Below are positions 31,910-41,527 of a stretch of 64,000 nucleotides of DNA, one piece after another; the stretch's first letter is position 1, and each line of letters begins with the position of its first letter. The notes under the pieces were generated by a model. That model was not told the DNA's origin, did not search any database, and worked only from the letters and a program-made list of their open reading frames with translations. Source of the DNA: Roseateles chitinivorans (GTDB lineage Bacteria; Pseudomonadota; Gammaproteobacteria; Burkholderiales; Burkholderiaceae_C); the NCBI RefSeq assembly GCF_002761755.1, contig NZ_PEOG01000012.1:57878-121877 (forward strand), read 5' to 3'. A program made the translations under genes and the position numbers.

Positions 31910-34183
31910 ATGAAGACGGAATTGGGGCTGCGGCAGGACCAGGCGGCGCCCATCGTGGCCCTGCTGGACGGGGACCTGCCCAATCGCTTGCCGGCCGCGC
32001 CACCGCGCGCCGAGGAAACCGCGGACCCGGTGCGCCGGGCCCGCGCGTTCGCGGAGCCGCTGCTGGCGGACCACCGCCTGGGCACCGGCGAACCGGCGCT
32101 GGATCACGCCGACGGCGTGGCGGCGATCCTGGCCGGCGTCGGCGCGGCGCCGTCGATGCAGGCCGCCTCCTACCTGGTGTATGCCGGCGACTACCTGAAC
32201 AAGCCCGAGGAGATCGTCGCCAAGGCCTTCGGCGAGAGCGACGCGAGCCTGGTGGCGCACACGCGTCGCCTGGTGCAGATCCAGCGGGCTGCCCGCGAGG
32301 CGCGCGTCGAGGAGCAGCGCCGGCAGGAGCAGACCGAGCTGGTGCGCAAGATGCTGCTGGCGTTCTCTCGCGACCTGCGGGTGGTGCTGCTGCGGCTGGC
32401 GTCGCGGCTGCAGTCGCTGCGCTGGTACGCGGCGACAAAGACGCCGTGTCCGCGCGAGCTGGCGGCGGAATCGCTGCAGGTGTTCGCGCCGCTGGCCAAC
32501 CGGCTGGGCATCTGGCAGATCAAGTGGGAGCTGGAGGACCTGGCTTTCCGCTTCCTGGAGCCGGAGCACTACCACCAGCTCGCCAAGGGCCTGCACGAGA
32601 AGCGGGTCGAGCGCGAGCAGTCGGTGGAGTCGGTGCGCGCCGCGCTGGAGCGCGAACTGCAGGCCCATGGCATCGCGGCGCAGGTGCAGGGGCGGCCCAA
32701 GCACCTGTACAGCATCTGGAAAAAGATGCGCGGCAAGGGCCTCACGCTCGAGCGCGTCTTCGACCTGCGCGCGCTGCGCGTCGTGGTGCCCGAGGTGGCG
32801 GATTGCTATGCGGTGCTGGCACGGCTGCACGAACTCTACAAGCCGGTGGACGGTGAGTTCGACGACTACATCGCGCGCCCCAAGCCCAATGGCTACCAGT
32901 CGCTGCACACGGTGGTGATCGCGGCGGACGGCCGGCCGATGGAGGTGCAGATCCGCACGCGGTCGATGCATGAGCATGCCGAGCATGGCGTCGCCGCCCA
33001 CTGGGCCTACAAGGAAGCCGGTACCAAGGGCTACGCCGGCGTCAGCGCCGCGGGGGAATTCGAGGAACAGGTCGCGCAGGCGCGCAAGGCGGTGCTGCGG
33101 CAACTGCTGGCCTGGGAGCGCGATTACGTCGCGGAGAGCGGGCCGAGCTTCGATGACCGCATCTACGTGTTCACGCCGCAGGCCAACGTGGTCGAGCTGT
33201 GCGCGGGCGCGACCGCGGTGGACTTCGCCTACGCGGTGCACACCGACCTCGGGCATCGCTGCCGCGGCGCCAAGGTCGACGGCCAGATGGTGCCGCTGAA
33301 CACTCCGCTGCAGAGCGGGCAGACGGTGGAGATCGTCGCGCTGAAGGAGGGCGGCCCGTCGCTGGACTGGCTCAATCCGGAGCTGGGTTATCTGCAGAGC
33401 CAGCGCAGCAAGGCCAAGGTCCGCGCCTGGTTCAACGCGCAGGTGCAGTCGCAGACGATCGCCAAGGGGCGAGAACTCGTCGAGAAGCTGCTGCAGCGCG
33501 AGGGCAAGACGGCGATCAAGCTGGACGACCTGGCCGGCCGGCTCGGCTTCAAGAGCGCGGACGCGCTGTTCGAGGTCGTCGGCAAGGACGAGTACTCGCT
33601 GCGCAACATCGAAACCTTGCTGCGTCCGCCGGTGCCGGAGGCGGACGAGGAAGAGCTGCTCGTCCAGAAGCACACCAAGGGCGCTGTCGGCGAAGGACGC
33701 ACGCCCAAGGGCGGGGTGCTCGTGGTGGGCGTGGACTCGCTGCTGACGAGCCTGGCGCGCTGCTGCCGGCCGGCGCCGCCGGATCCGATCACCGGCTATG
33801 TGACCCGCGGCAAGGGCGTGGCGATCCACCGCGCGGACTGCGCCAACCTCCGGCAGATGGCGCAGTCCGCGCCGGAGCGCGTGATCGCGGTGGCCTGGGG
33901 CGAGCCCGCGCCGGACCGGGCGGGCAAGGGCGCGCTCTATCCGGTGGACCTCGTCGTCGAGGCGGCGGACCGTCCGGGGCTGCTGCGCGATGTGCTGGAG
34001 CTGTTCGCCAAGGACAAGCTGAACGTGGTGTCGGTGAACCAGCAGAGCGGCAAGGGCAAGCCGGCGCGCAGTGATCTGTCGCGGATGAATTTCACTGTCG
34101 AAGTGAGCGATGCGCAGCGGTTGCAGCAGACGCTGGTGGCGCTCTCGCAGGTGAGCGGCGTGCGCAGCGCGCGCCGACGCTGA
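31910..34183 (+). CDS. relA: (p)ppGpp synthetase RelA
   Basis: A 757-residue long RelA/SpoT homologue. The N-terminal hydrolase-like domain lacks the HD metal motif (YLVYAGDYL where LLHDVVED would be), and the synthetase domain has the EXDD-type motif in GEFDDYIARPKPNGYQSLHT. Both are hallmarks of the synthetase-only RelA branch rather than SpoT. TGS (VFTPQANVVELCAGATAVDFAYAVH) and a C-terminal ACT-like domain (VEAADRPGLLRDVLELFAKD) follow. It binds stalled ribosomes and makes the stringent alarmone during amino acid starvation. Starts at the ATG 31910, 45 bases after the hydrolase. Confidence 0.95.
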   Translation: MKTELGLRQDQAAPIVALLDGDLPNRLPAAPPRAEETADPVRRARAFAEPLLADHRLGTGEPALDHADGVAAILAGVGAAPSMQAASYLVYAGDYLNKPEEIVAKAFGESDASLVAHTRRLVQIQRAAREARVEEQRRQEQTELVRKMLLAFSRDLRVVLLRLASRLQSLRWYAATKTPCPRELAAESLQVFAPLANRLGIWQIKWELEDLAFRFLEPEHYHQLAKGLHEKRVEREQSVESVRAALERELQAHGIAAQVQGRPKHLYSIWKKMRGKGLTLERVFDLRALRVVVPEVADCYAVLARLHELYKPVDGEFDDYIARPKPNGYQSLHTVVIAADGRPMEVQIRTRSMHEHAEHGVAAHWAYKEAGTKGYAGVSAAGEFEEQVAQARKAVLRQLLAWERDYVAESGPSFDDRIYVFTPQANVVELCAGATAVDFAYAVHTDLGHRCRGAKVDGQMVPLNTPLQSGQTVEIVALKEGGPSLDWLNPELGYLQSQRSKAKVRAWFNAQVQSQTIAKGRELVEKLLQREGKTAIKLDDLAGRLGFKSADALFEVVGKDEYSLRNIETLLRPPVPEADEEELLVQKHTKGAVGEGRTPKGGVLVVGVDSLLTSLARCCRPAPPDPITGYVTRGKGVAIHRADCANLRQMAQSAPERVIAVAWGEPAPDRAGKGALYPVDLVVEAADRPGLLRDVLELFAKDKLNVVSVNQQSGKGKPARSDLSRMNFTVEVSDAQRLQQTLVALSQVSGVRSARRR

Positions 34184-34212
34184 AGGGCGAGGGATCTTTT
34201 TCTGCCGCTTCC

Positions 34213-34241
34213 TGGACGGACGCAAAAATCCGGCATATACT
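34213..34241 (+). promoter_or_regulatory. Promoter of the tRNA-Val genes
   Basis: TGGACG (34213-34218), 17-base spacer, TATACT (34236-34241), followed 12 bases later by the mature tRNA. Confidence 0.7.
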
Positions 34242-34253
34242 ACGAGGCTCTTC

Positions 34254-34330
34254 AGGCGCGTAGCTCAGTTGGTTAGAGCACCACCTTGACATGGTGGGGG
34301 TCGTTGGTTCGAATCCAATCGCGCCTACCA
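34254..34330 (+). tRNA. tRNA-Val (anticodon GAC), copy 1
   Basis: A 77-base cloverleaf: acceptor AGGCGCG/CGCGCCT, D-stem GCTC/GAGC, anticodon stem CCACC/GGTGG with loop TTGACAT giving anticodon GAC (valine, GUC/GUU codons), T-arm GTTGG-TTCGAAT-CCAAT. The CCA end is encoded. It is preceded by a good promoter and followed by a terminator. Confidence 0.96.
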
Positions 34331-34366
34331 GAATTGGTAGGCAAGTCCTTCGGGACACCTCAGCAG

Positions 34367-34396
34367 ATCGCCCGCTTCAAACGGGCGATTTGTTTT
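34367..34396 (+). terminator. Terminator after first tRNA-Val
   Basis: Eight-base stem ATCGCCCG / CGGGCGAT with a seven-base loop, followed by TTGTTTT. Confidence 0.8.
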
Positions 34397-34434
34397 GCGG
34401 ACCAGTGGGTTGACCACCGCTGGCCGAGTATTTC

Positions 34435-34511
34435 AGGCGCGTAGCTCAGTTGGTTAGAGCACCACCTTGACATGGTGGGGGTCGTTGGTTCGAATCCAAT
34501 CGCGCCTACCA
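34435..34511 (+). tRNA. tRNA-Val (anticodon GAC), copy 2
   Basis: Base-for-base identical to the copy at 34254-34330, with encoded CCA. The identity extends a few bases to each side, indicating a recent tandem duplication or gene conversion. No separate strong promoter is evident in the 100 bases before it. Confidence 0.96.
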
Positions 34512-34528
34512 GAATTGGTAGATGACCC

Positions 34529-34562
34529 AAGCACCCGGCGGCAACGCCAGGTGCTTTTTTTT
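34529..34562 (+). terminator. Terminator after second tRNA-Val
   Basis: AAGCACC-C-GGCG / CGCC-A-GGTGCTT with loop GCAA, followed by an eight-base T tract; a strong intrinsic terminator. Confidence 0.9.
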
Positions 34563-34686
34563 CGTCCGGCCGCCGGCTTGGGTCGCCGCTCAGGTAGGGC
34601 GCTTGCGGCGCAACGTGGGTGCTGCCGCACCCGGCCATCTGCACACGGCGGCGCCTCGTTCGGCGCAAGCGTCATCGCTCATCGCC

Positions 34687-35070
34687 TCAAGAGGTCACTT
34701 CGATGCGAGTCCCGTCCGGCATCGCCAGCACCGCCTCGTAGTAGCCATCGCCCGTCAGGCGGGGCGCCGAGACCAGCCGGCCGTCAGCGGCGCAGCGAGC
34801 GGCGAGCTCGTCGACCGCGGCGGCGCTCCCCACGGAGACCGCGACGTGGTCCCACCCCGGACGCTCTTCCGTGGCCGCGGCCTCCAGCCATGGCGCCGTC
34901 ATCAGCTCGATCCGGGCCGCGGCACCTGGAAGCTCCGCGAATCGCGACACGAAGCCTGGCCGTCGTTGGCTGCGGTAAGGCGCGCCCACGATCGCTCCGA
35001 AGTAGGTCTCCCAGAACGCGGCAGCGCCGTCGAGGTCTCGCGTCCAGAGCGCCACATGAGCCAGCTTCAT
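34687..35070 (-). CDS. VOC/glyoxalase-family protein
   Basis: A 127-residue vicinal-oxygen-chelate protein: MKLAHVALWTRDLDGAAAFW begins with a potential metal His, and WDHVAVSVGS starts the second beta-alpha-beta-beta-beta module, ending AVLAMPDGTRIEV with a terminal Glu ligand. The start overlaps the stop of the upstream MFS gene (ATGA), so they are cotranscribed in a DeoR-MFS-VOC operon. Members of this family include glyoxalase I, bleomycin-type binding proteins and dioxygenases; the specific function is unknown. Confidence 0.85.
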   Translation of the reverse strand: MKLAHVALWTRDLDGAAAFWETYFGAIVGAPYRSQRRPGFVSRFAELPGAAARIELMTAPWLEAAATEERPGWDHVAVSVGSAAAVDELAARCAADGRLVSAPRLTGDGYYEAVLAMPDGTRIEVTS

Positions 35071-36263
35071 GGTGTGCCTCTCGACGCCTCGGGCGCACGC
35101 GCATCCGCATCCACCGCCGGGGTGGTGGTCGCGGATCGCGCGAGGAGGGGCACCAGGACCATCAACCCGGCCAGCATCCAGAATGCCGCCGGCAAGCCGG
35201 CCTGCCTGGACACGAAGCCCAGCACCGCCGGGCCCAGGAGGTAGCCGGCATATCCCACCGTCGTGACGGCCGAGATGGCGAGCGCCGCCGGCATGGCCTG
35301 CTGGGAGCCCGCTTGCCGGAACAGCACCGGCACGACGTTCGATGCGCCCAGGCCGATGAGCACGAAGCCGGCCAGGGCCACCTCGACTTGCCGGACCAGG
35401 AGCAGGAGCAAGAAGCCGAGCAGAACGGTCAGGCCACCCCAGAACACCACTACCCGGTCGCCGAAGCGGGTGGTGACGGCGTCGCCACCGAATCGCCCCA
35501 CCGTCATCGCGACGGCGAACAGCGCGTATCCGAGGCCCGCGCGTTCCGCCGAGGTCAGGCCGGTGTCCATGAGCAGCAGCGCACTCCAGTCGAGCAGGGC
35601 GCCCTCCACGAGGAAGGTCACGGCCGCAAGCGCCGACAGCAGCACCACGGGGCCTCGTGGCAGAGCCAGCAAGCCCTCCGTCGACGCCGCCGGCGCAGCG
35701 GCGGCTCTGACGAGCAGGCGCGGCGCGGTGACGATCATCGCCGCCGCCATCAGGCTCGCGCAGATCAGGGTGGCCGCCAGGGGGCTGACCGCTTGCGACA
35801 GCATCAGCGTCACCAACCCGGCGCCCGCGAAGCCGCCGACGCTGAACAGCGCATGGAAGCCGGACATCATCGGCCGCCCCGCGTCGCGTTCGACCTCGAC
35901 CGCATGGACGTTCATCGCCACATCGAGCGACCCGAGCGCCGCGCCGAAGCCGAGCAGGGTCAAGGCCATCAGCCATGTCGTGCTGACGACCGACAACAGC
36001 GGCAGCAGCAGGATCATCCCCACGCCGCCCGCGACGATCACCGGCTTGCTGCCATGGCGGGCGCAGAGCGGGCCGGTTCTCGACATCGCGGCCACCGAGC
36101 CGATGCCCAGGCACAGCAGCAGCAGGCCGAGCGTGCCGTCGTCGACCTGCAGGCGCTGTTTCGCGAACGGGACCAGTGGGGCCCATGCCGCGACGCCAAA
36201 ACCTGCGACCCAGAACGCCAGGCGCGTGGCCAGGCGGGATGCAGGACTATCGGAGGAAGTCAT
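35067..36263 (-). CDS. MFS transporter, YbjJ-like
   Basis: A 398-residue major-facilitator protein with about 12 membrane helices and little extramembrane sequence. Conserved segments include RLAFWVAGFGVAAWAPLVPF, GSLDVAMNVHAVEVER and GFHALFSVGGFAGA, which resemble the YbjJ/fucose-permease-like group rather than drug antiporters. It lies between a DeoR-type regulator (51 bases upstream) and a VOC protein (4-base overlap). Together this suggests a small inducible operon for a sugar or sugar-derived compound, which is inference. Confidence 0.82.
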   Translation of the reverse strand: MTSSDSPASRLATRLAFWVAGFGVAAWAPLVPFAKQRLQVDDGTLGLLLLCLGIGSVAAMSRTGPLCARHGSKPVIVAGGVGMILLLPLLSVVSTTWLMALTLLGFGAALGSLDVAMNVHAVEVERDAGRPMMSGFHALFSVGGFAGAGLVTLMLSQAVSPLAATLICASLMAAAMIVTAPRLLVRAAAAPAASTEGLLALPRGPVVLLSALAAVTFLVEGALLDWSALLLMDTGLTSAERAGLGYALFAVAMTVGRFGGDAVTTRFGDRVVVFWGGLTVLLGFLLLLLVRQVEVALAGFVLIGLGASNVVPVLFRQAGSQQAMPAALAISAVTTVGYAGYLLGPAVLGFVSRQAGLPAAFWMLAGLMVLVPLLARSATTTPAVDADARAPEASRGTP

Positions 36264-36314
36264 AGGCGTTCACCAATGCAATGAATCTGCAGAGTTGCGC
36301 GACGCGGACCGTGC

Positions 36315-37091
36315 TCAGGTCGGGCGGTCGGCTTTCAGGACGTGCGCGCCGGCGCTGCGCAGCGCATCGAGGGCCTTCAGCGGCGCATTCCGTTCGACGA
36401 CGAAGTGGTCGAGGTCCTTCGCGGCCGCGACCCGGTGCGGCGCCCTGGCTTCGAACTTCTCGTTCGTGATCAGGGCCATGCAGACCTGGCTCGCGGACAG
36501 CAGGGCGCGCTTGAACTGTGCATCGCCGCTGTGGACCGCGCTGACGCCGGTCCGGGTCGAAACGGCGCAGGCACCGACGAAGCAGCGGTCGATGTTCATC
36601 GCACCCACCGCCTGGACCGCGGCCGCGTCGACGCAGCCACCGACCTCGGGATCGACACTGCCGCCGACCATCAGGAGCGAGAGATCGCCACGGCGCAGCA
36701 CCGCGGCGGCGATGTCGATCGAGTTGGTGGCCACCGTCCCGACGTGATCCTCGGGCAGGAATTCGGCCAGCACGAGGTTGGTGCTGCTGGCATCCAGGAA
36801 GAGGAACTCGCCGGGTTGCACCGTTGCGGCCGCCCGCCGGGCCAACGCCGCCTTGCGGTCGCGGTCCTGGTCGATGCGGGCCGCCATCGGCTTGCTTTCG
36901 GGCAACAAGGGCAGGGCGCCACCGTAGACGCGCCGGCATCGCCCTTCGGCGGCCAGGGACCGCAGATCGCGCCGGATCGCATCCTCGGAGACCTGGAATT
37001 CGACCGCCAGCGCGGCGGCGACGACCGCCTCGCCCCGCTCCAGTCGCTCAAGGATCGCGTCGCGTCGCGCCAGGGGAATCGTGATGTCCAT
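36315..37091 (-). CDS. DeoR-family transcriptional regulator
   Basis: A 258-residue repressor: N-terminal winged helix (RRDAILERLERGEAVVAAAL, VSEDAIRRDLRSLAAEG, then the family-typical CRRVYGGALPLL) and a C-terminal sugar-phosphate sensor domain with FLDASSTNLVLAEFL, TNSIDIAA and MVGGSVDPEVGGCV. DeoR proteins bind phosphorylated sugars or related metabolites. It heads an operon with an MFS transporter and a VOC protein. Three phased AACRTGCA repeats just upstream of its start look like its own operator. Confidence 0.9.
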   Translation of the reverse strand: MDITIPLARRDAILERLERGEAVVAAALAVEFQVSEDAIRRDLRSLAAEGRCRRVYGGALPLLPESKPMAARIDQDRDRKAALARRAAATVQPGEFLFLDASSTNLVLAEFLPEDHVGTVATNSIDIAAAVLRRGDLSLLMVGGSVDPEVGGCVDAAAVQAVGAMNIDRCFVGACAVSTRTGVSAVHSGDAQFKRALLSASQVCMALITNEKFEARAPHRVAAAKDLDHFVVERNAPLKALDALRSAGAHVLKADRPT

Positions 37092-37102
37092 GGTTCATCA
37101 TA

Positions 37103-37141
37103 AACATGCAAAAACAAGAAAACAACGTGCAGAAACGTGCA
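37103..37141 (-). promoter_or_regulatory. Candidate DeoR operator: three helically phased repeats
   Basis: On the plus strand AACATGCA (37103-37110), AACGTGCA (37124-37131) and AACGTGCA (37134-37141) are spaced 21 and 10 bases apart, two turns and one turn of DNA. The patch is AT-rich and lies 12-50 bases upstream of the deoR start. Confidence 0.6.
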
Positions 37142-37318
37142 TCTTTTGAAAATGAGGAGCGTCGACCTGCTCCGATCGCGCGGCACCAGCGCTCCGGTGC
37201 CGGGCGTTGCCGTGCTGGGGGACGGGGCGCAGGGCGCGACGAAGGCGACAGGCGGAAGCTCGTGCAGAATGCCCGGTCCGCTCGACCGCCCCTTGCCGGC
37301 GCCGCTGTTCTGTTCCTG

Positions 37319-37780
37319 ATGTCCCCGACTCGCCGCTTCCGTACCACCTGGCTGCTGCTGCTCGTGCTGGCATGCGGCCTGCTGGGCCGTCCGCTGCATG
37401 AGGCGTGGCACTTGGCGCAGCCGATCGGCGCGCCGTCCGGCGTCGTGGCGATGGCCACCTCGGTGGACCGGTCGATCGACATCGACCAGGCGAGAAGCGA
37501 CGTCCCGGCTCTGCCGGGCAATGCCGTTGATGTGGGAAGCGATGCCGGAGATGCCGTCGGTGCCTCCGATGCCTCCGATGCCGGCGGCGAGGCCGGCGGG
37601 CAGACGGACACCTGCGCGTGGTGCCTGTTCCATGCGCAGGCCGTCGCGCTCGGCCACTCGCCGCCCTCGCTGCTGACTCATGCCGAGGCGAGTCCGCCGC
37701 CCGTTGCCTGGCCCCGCGGCGAGATCCCTGCCCGCGACTGGAGCGTCGCGAAGCCGCGAGGCCCTCCGACCGCCGCCTGA
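37319..37780 (+). CDS. DUF2946-like exported protein
   Basis: A 153-residue protein beginning with a membrane/signal segment (TTWLLLLVLACGLLG), then a variable acidic Ala/Asp/Gly-rich stretch, and a CAWCLFHAQAVALG motif. CxxC followed by His is the hallmark of DUF2946-type proteins, which commonly lie beside TonB-dependent metal receptors. The ATG at 37319 places the hydrophobic segment at the N terminus; a longer frame exists upstream but looks non-coding. The TonB receptor follows by 98 bases. Metal binding is suggested by the Cys/His pattern but not shown. Confidence 0.65.
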   Translation: MSPTRRFRTTWLLLLVLACGLLGRPLHEAWHLAQPIGAPSGVVAMATSVDRSIDIDQARSDVPALPGNAVDVGSDAGDAVGASDASDAGGEAGGQTDTCAWCLFHAQAVALGHSPPSLLTHAEASPPPVAWPRGEIPARDWSVAKPRGPPTAA

Positions 37781-37878
37781 ACCGCCTGCGCGCCCCGCGC
37801 CCGCTTTCGCCCTCTGGTTCATCACGCACGTTGGCGCCGACCTGTCGTCGCGCGCCCTGCGGTCATTCCTCGCTTGCC

Positions 37879-40146
37879 ATGTCCTCTTTCGCCCTCCCGC
37901 GTGCCGAAGGCGCGCGCGCGTCTTCGCTTCTTCCCCTGTCCCTGCCGTCGATCCTCGTCCTTCAACTGGCGCTGACCGCGCCCGGCCTCCGGGCGCAGGC
38001 GGCGAGCCCGGAGCCTCCCGCGGCGCCGGCGTCCGCAGCGCCGACTGCGATCGCTGCGCCCAGCGCTGCATGGGCTGATGCACCGGCCGCTGCCCCGACC
38101 GCTGCACCACCCGGGCCCGCCGCCGATGCCGCCCTGAATGCCGTCACCGTGCGGGGCACGCGCCAGCCCTATCGCACGCTGGTCGTCACCGGCGCGATGA
38201 AGACCGACACACCGGTGCGCGACATCCCGCAGAGCGTGCGGGTGCTGTCCGAGACGCTGCTCGCCGATGCCGGCGCCACCCGCCTGGACCAGGCGCTCGA
38301 CCTGGCCAGCGGCATCGCCCGCCAGAGCAACCTCGGCGGCCTGTGGGACAGCTACGCGATGCGCGGCTTCACCGGCGATCCGAACTTCGGCTCGGACTAC
38401 CTGGTCAATGGCTTCAGCTCGAGCCGCGGCTACAACGGCCTGCGCGACACCGCCAGCACCGCGTCGGTCGAGGTGCTCAAGGGTCCGGCCTCGGCGCTGT
38501 ACGGCCGCGGCGAGCCCGGCGGCACCGTCAACATCACGACCAAGAAGCCGCTGTTCGAGCCGGAGTACGCGCTCGGCACCTCGATCGGCAGCCATGGCCG
38601 CTTCCGCACGACCGCCGATGCCACCGGTCCGATCAGCGAGCGCCTGGCCTATCGGCTGATCGCCGCCCGGGAGCACACTGGCAGCGACCGGGACCATGTC
38701 GAGGCGCGCCGCTCGATGCTGTCGCCGTCGCTGCTCTGGATGCCTGACGCGGACACGACGGTCTCGTATGAACTGGAGGTGGTGCGGCAGGCCGCGACCT
38801 TCGACCGTGGCGTCGTCGCCCTGAACGGACAACTGGGTCGCGTGCCGCGCCATGCCTTCTATGGCGAGCCCGGCGACGGACCGACGACCGTCCACAGCAC
38901 CGGGCACCAGCTCTTCGTCCAGCGCCAGCTCGGCGAGCACTGGTCGCTGCAGGGCGGGCTCAGCCAGCGCGACAGCGCGCTGGACGGCACCGCGACCGAA
39001 GCCCGCTTCGTCCAAACCGATGGCCGCACGCTGACGCGCCAACGTCGCACGCGCGCCTTTGATGCCTCCGACCTGTCCGGTCGCCTGGAACTGCTGGGCA
39101 CGGTGCGCGCCGCCGGACTCGTGCATCACCTGCTGGTTGGCGCGGATGCCTACCGGTTCGTCGACCACCGCGAGCAGTACCGAGTCGCGACCTCCACACC
39201 GATCGACCTCTTCGATCCCGTCCATGGCGCGTCGCCGCCGGCGATGGCGCTCACCAACCGGACGCGCGAGACCCAGCGTGCTCGCGCGCTGTACGCGCAG
39301 GACCAGATCGATCTGGGCCAGCGGTGGAAGCTGCTGCTGGGTGTGCGTCACGACCGCTACGACCAGTCGCTGCTCAACCGCCGCAACGACGTCACCACCG
39401 CCCAGTCGCTGGGCGCGACCTCGCCGCGCGCGGGCATCGTCTATCAGCCCGGCCCGACGCTGGCGCTGTATGCGACGACCGCCCGCAGCTTCCGGCCCAA
39501 CAGCGGCGTGAGCCGCGACTACACGCCATTCCCGGCGGAGCAGGGGCGATCGGCGGAAGCGGGTGCGAAGTTCGATGCCGCCGACGGCCGGCTGTCGGCA
39601 ACGCTGGCCGTGTACCGGATCGCCAAGAACAATGTGCTGACGCCCGATCCGACCGATCCCAACAACTTCTCCGTCGCCGCCGGCGAGGTGCGCAGCCAGG
39701 GCGTCGAACTCGATATCGGCGGCGAGCTGGCGCAGGACCTGCGCCTGTCCTTCGCCTATGCCTTCACCGACGCGCAGGTGACCGAGGACAACAACCGGTT
39801 CCTCGTCGGGCGCGCACTGGCCAATGTGCCGCGGCACAGCGCGAACCTGCTGCTGGTGCGCGGCTTCGCGCTGGGCAGCGGCCGGGCGACGGCGGGCGTC
39901 GGGCTGAATCTCGTCGCGAAGCGGGAAGGCGCCGTCGCGCCGCTGAGCGCCGCCGATGACTTCACGCTGCCCGGCTACGCGACCTGGAAGCTCACCGCCA
40001 GCTATCGTCCGGACCGGCGGTGGACGTTCGCGCTCGACGTCGACAACCTGCTGGACCGGGTCTACTACGCCAGCTCCTACAGCCAGGTCTGGGTCGCTCC
40101 CGGCGCGGGGCGCGGCATCACGCTGTCGGCGCGCTACGGCTTCTGA
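37879..40146 (+). CDS. TonB-dependent siderophore receptor
   Basis: A 755-residue outer-membrane receptor. After a signal peptide comes an unusually Ala/Pro-rich linker (about 40-90), then the plug domain (TDTPVRDIPQSVRVLS, ASVEVLKGPASALYGRGEPG, GGTVNITTKKP) and a 22-strand barrel ending in SARYGF with the C-terminal Phe required for outer-membrane insertion. The TonB-box-like start of the mature domain is NAVTVRG. There is no N-terminal signalling extension, so it is not a FecA-type transducer. It is flanked by a DUF2946-like gene and a DUF1624-type membrane protein. The ligand is probably a ferric siderophore. Confidence 0.9.
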   Translation: MSSFALPRAEGARASSLLPLSLPSILVLQLALTAPGLRAQAASPEPPAAPASAAPTAIAAPSAAWADAPAAAPTAAPPGPAADAALNAVTVRGTRQPYRTLVVTGAMKTDTPVRDIPQSVRVLSETLLADAGATRLDQALDLASGIARQSNLGGLWDSYAMRGFTGDPNFGSDYLVNGFSSSRGYNGLRDTASTASVEVLKGPASALYGRGEPGGTVNITTKKPLFEPEYALGTSIGSHGRFRTTADATGPISERLAYRLIAAREHTGSDRDHVEARRSMLSPSLLWMPDADTTVSYELEVVRQAATFDRGVVALNGQLGRVPRHAFYGEPGDGPTTVHSTGHQLFVQRQLGEHWSLQGGLSQRDSALDGTATEARFVQTDGRTLTRQRRTRAFDASDLSGRLELLGTVRAAGLVHHLLVGADAYRFVDHREQYRVATSTPIDLFDPVHGASPPAMALTNRTRETQRARALYAQDQIDLGQRWKLLLGVRHDRYDQSLLNRRNDVTTAQSLGATSPRAGIVYQPGPTLALYATTARSFRPNSGVSRDYTPFPAEQGRSAEAGAKFDAADGRLSATLAVYRIAKNNVLTPDPTDPNNFSVAAGEVRSQGVELDIGGELAQDLRLSFAYAFTDAQVTEDNNRFLVGRALANVPRHSANLLLVRGFALGSGRATAGVGLNLVAKREGAVAPLSAADDFTLPGYATWKLTASYRPDRRWTFALDVDNLLDRVYYASSYSQVWVAPGAGRGITLSARYGF

Positions 40147-40154
40147 GGACTCCG

Positions 40155-41495
<1,341 letters not shown>

Positions 41496-41527
41496 GGCGC
41501 CGGCGCGCCCCTATGATCGGCGCCCAT

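Noticed and set aside
30971..34225. A 1084-residue open frame opposite relA
   Set aside because: Antisense shadow of relA; no domain, biased composition, and no Shine-Dalgarno site.
34254..34511. Direct tRNA repeats as attachment sites of an integrated element
   Set aside because: Only 104 bases separate the two copies and no integrase or cargo is present; a tandem tRNA duplication explains it.
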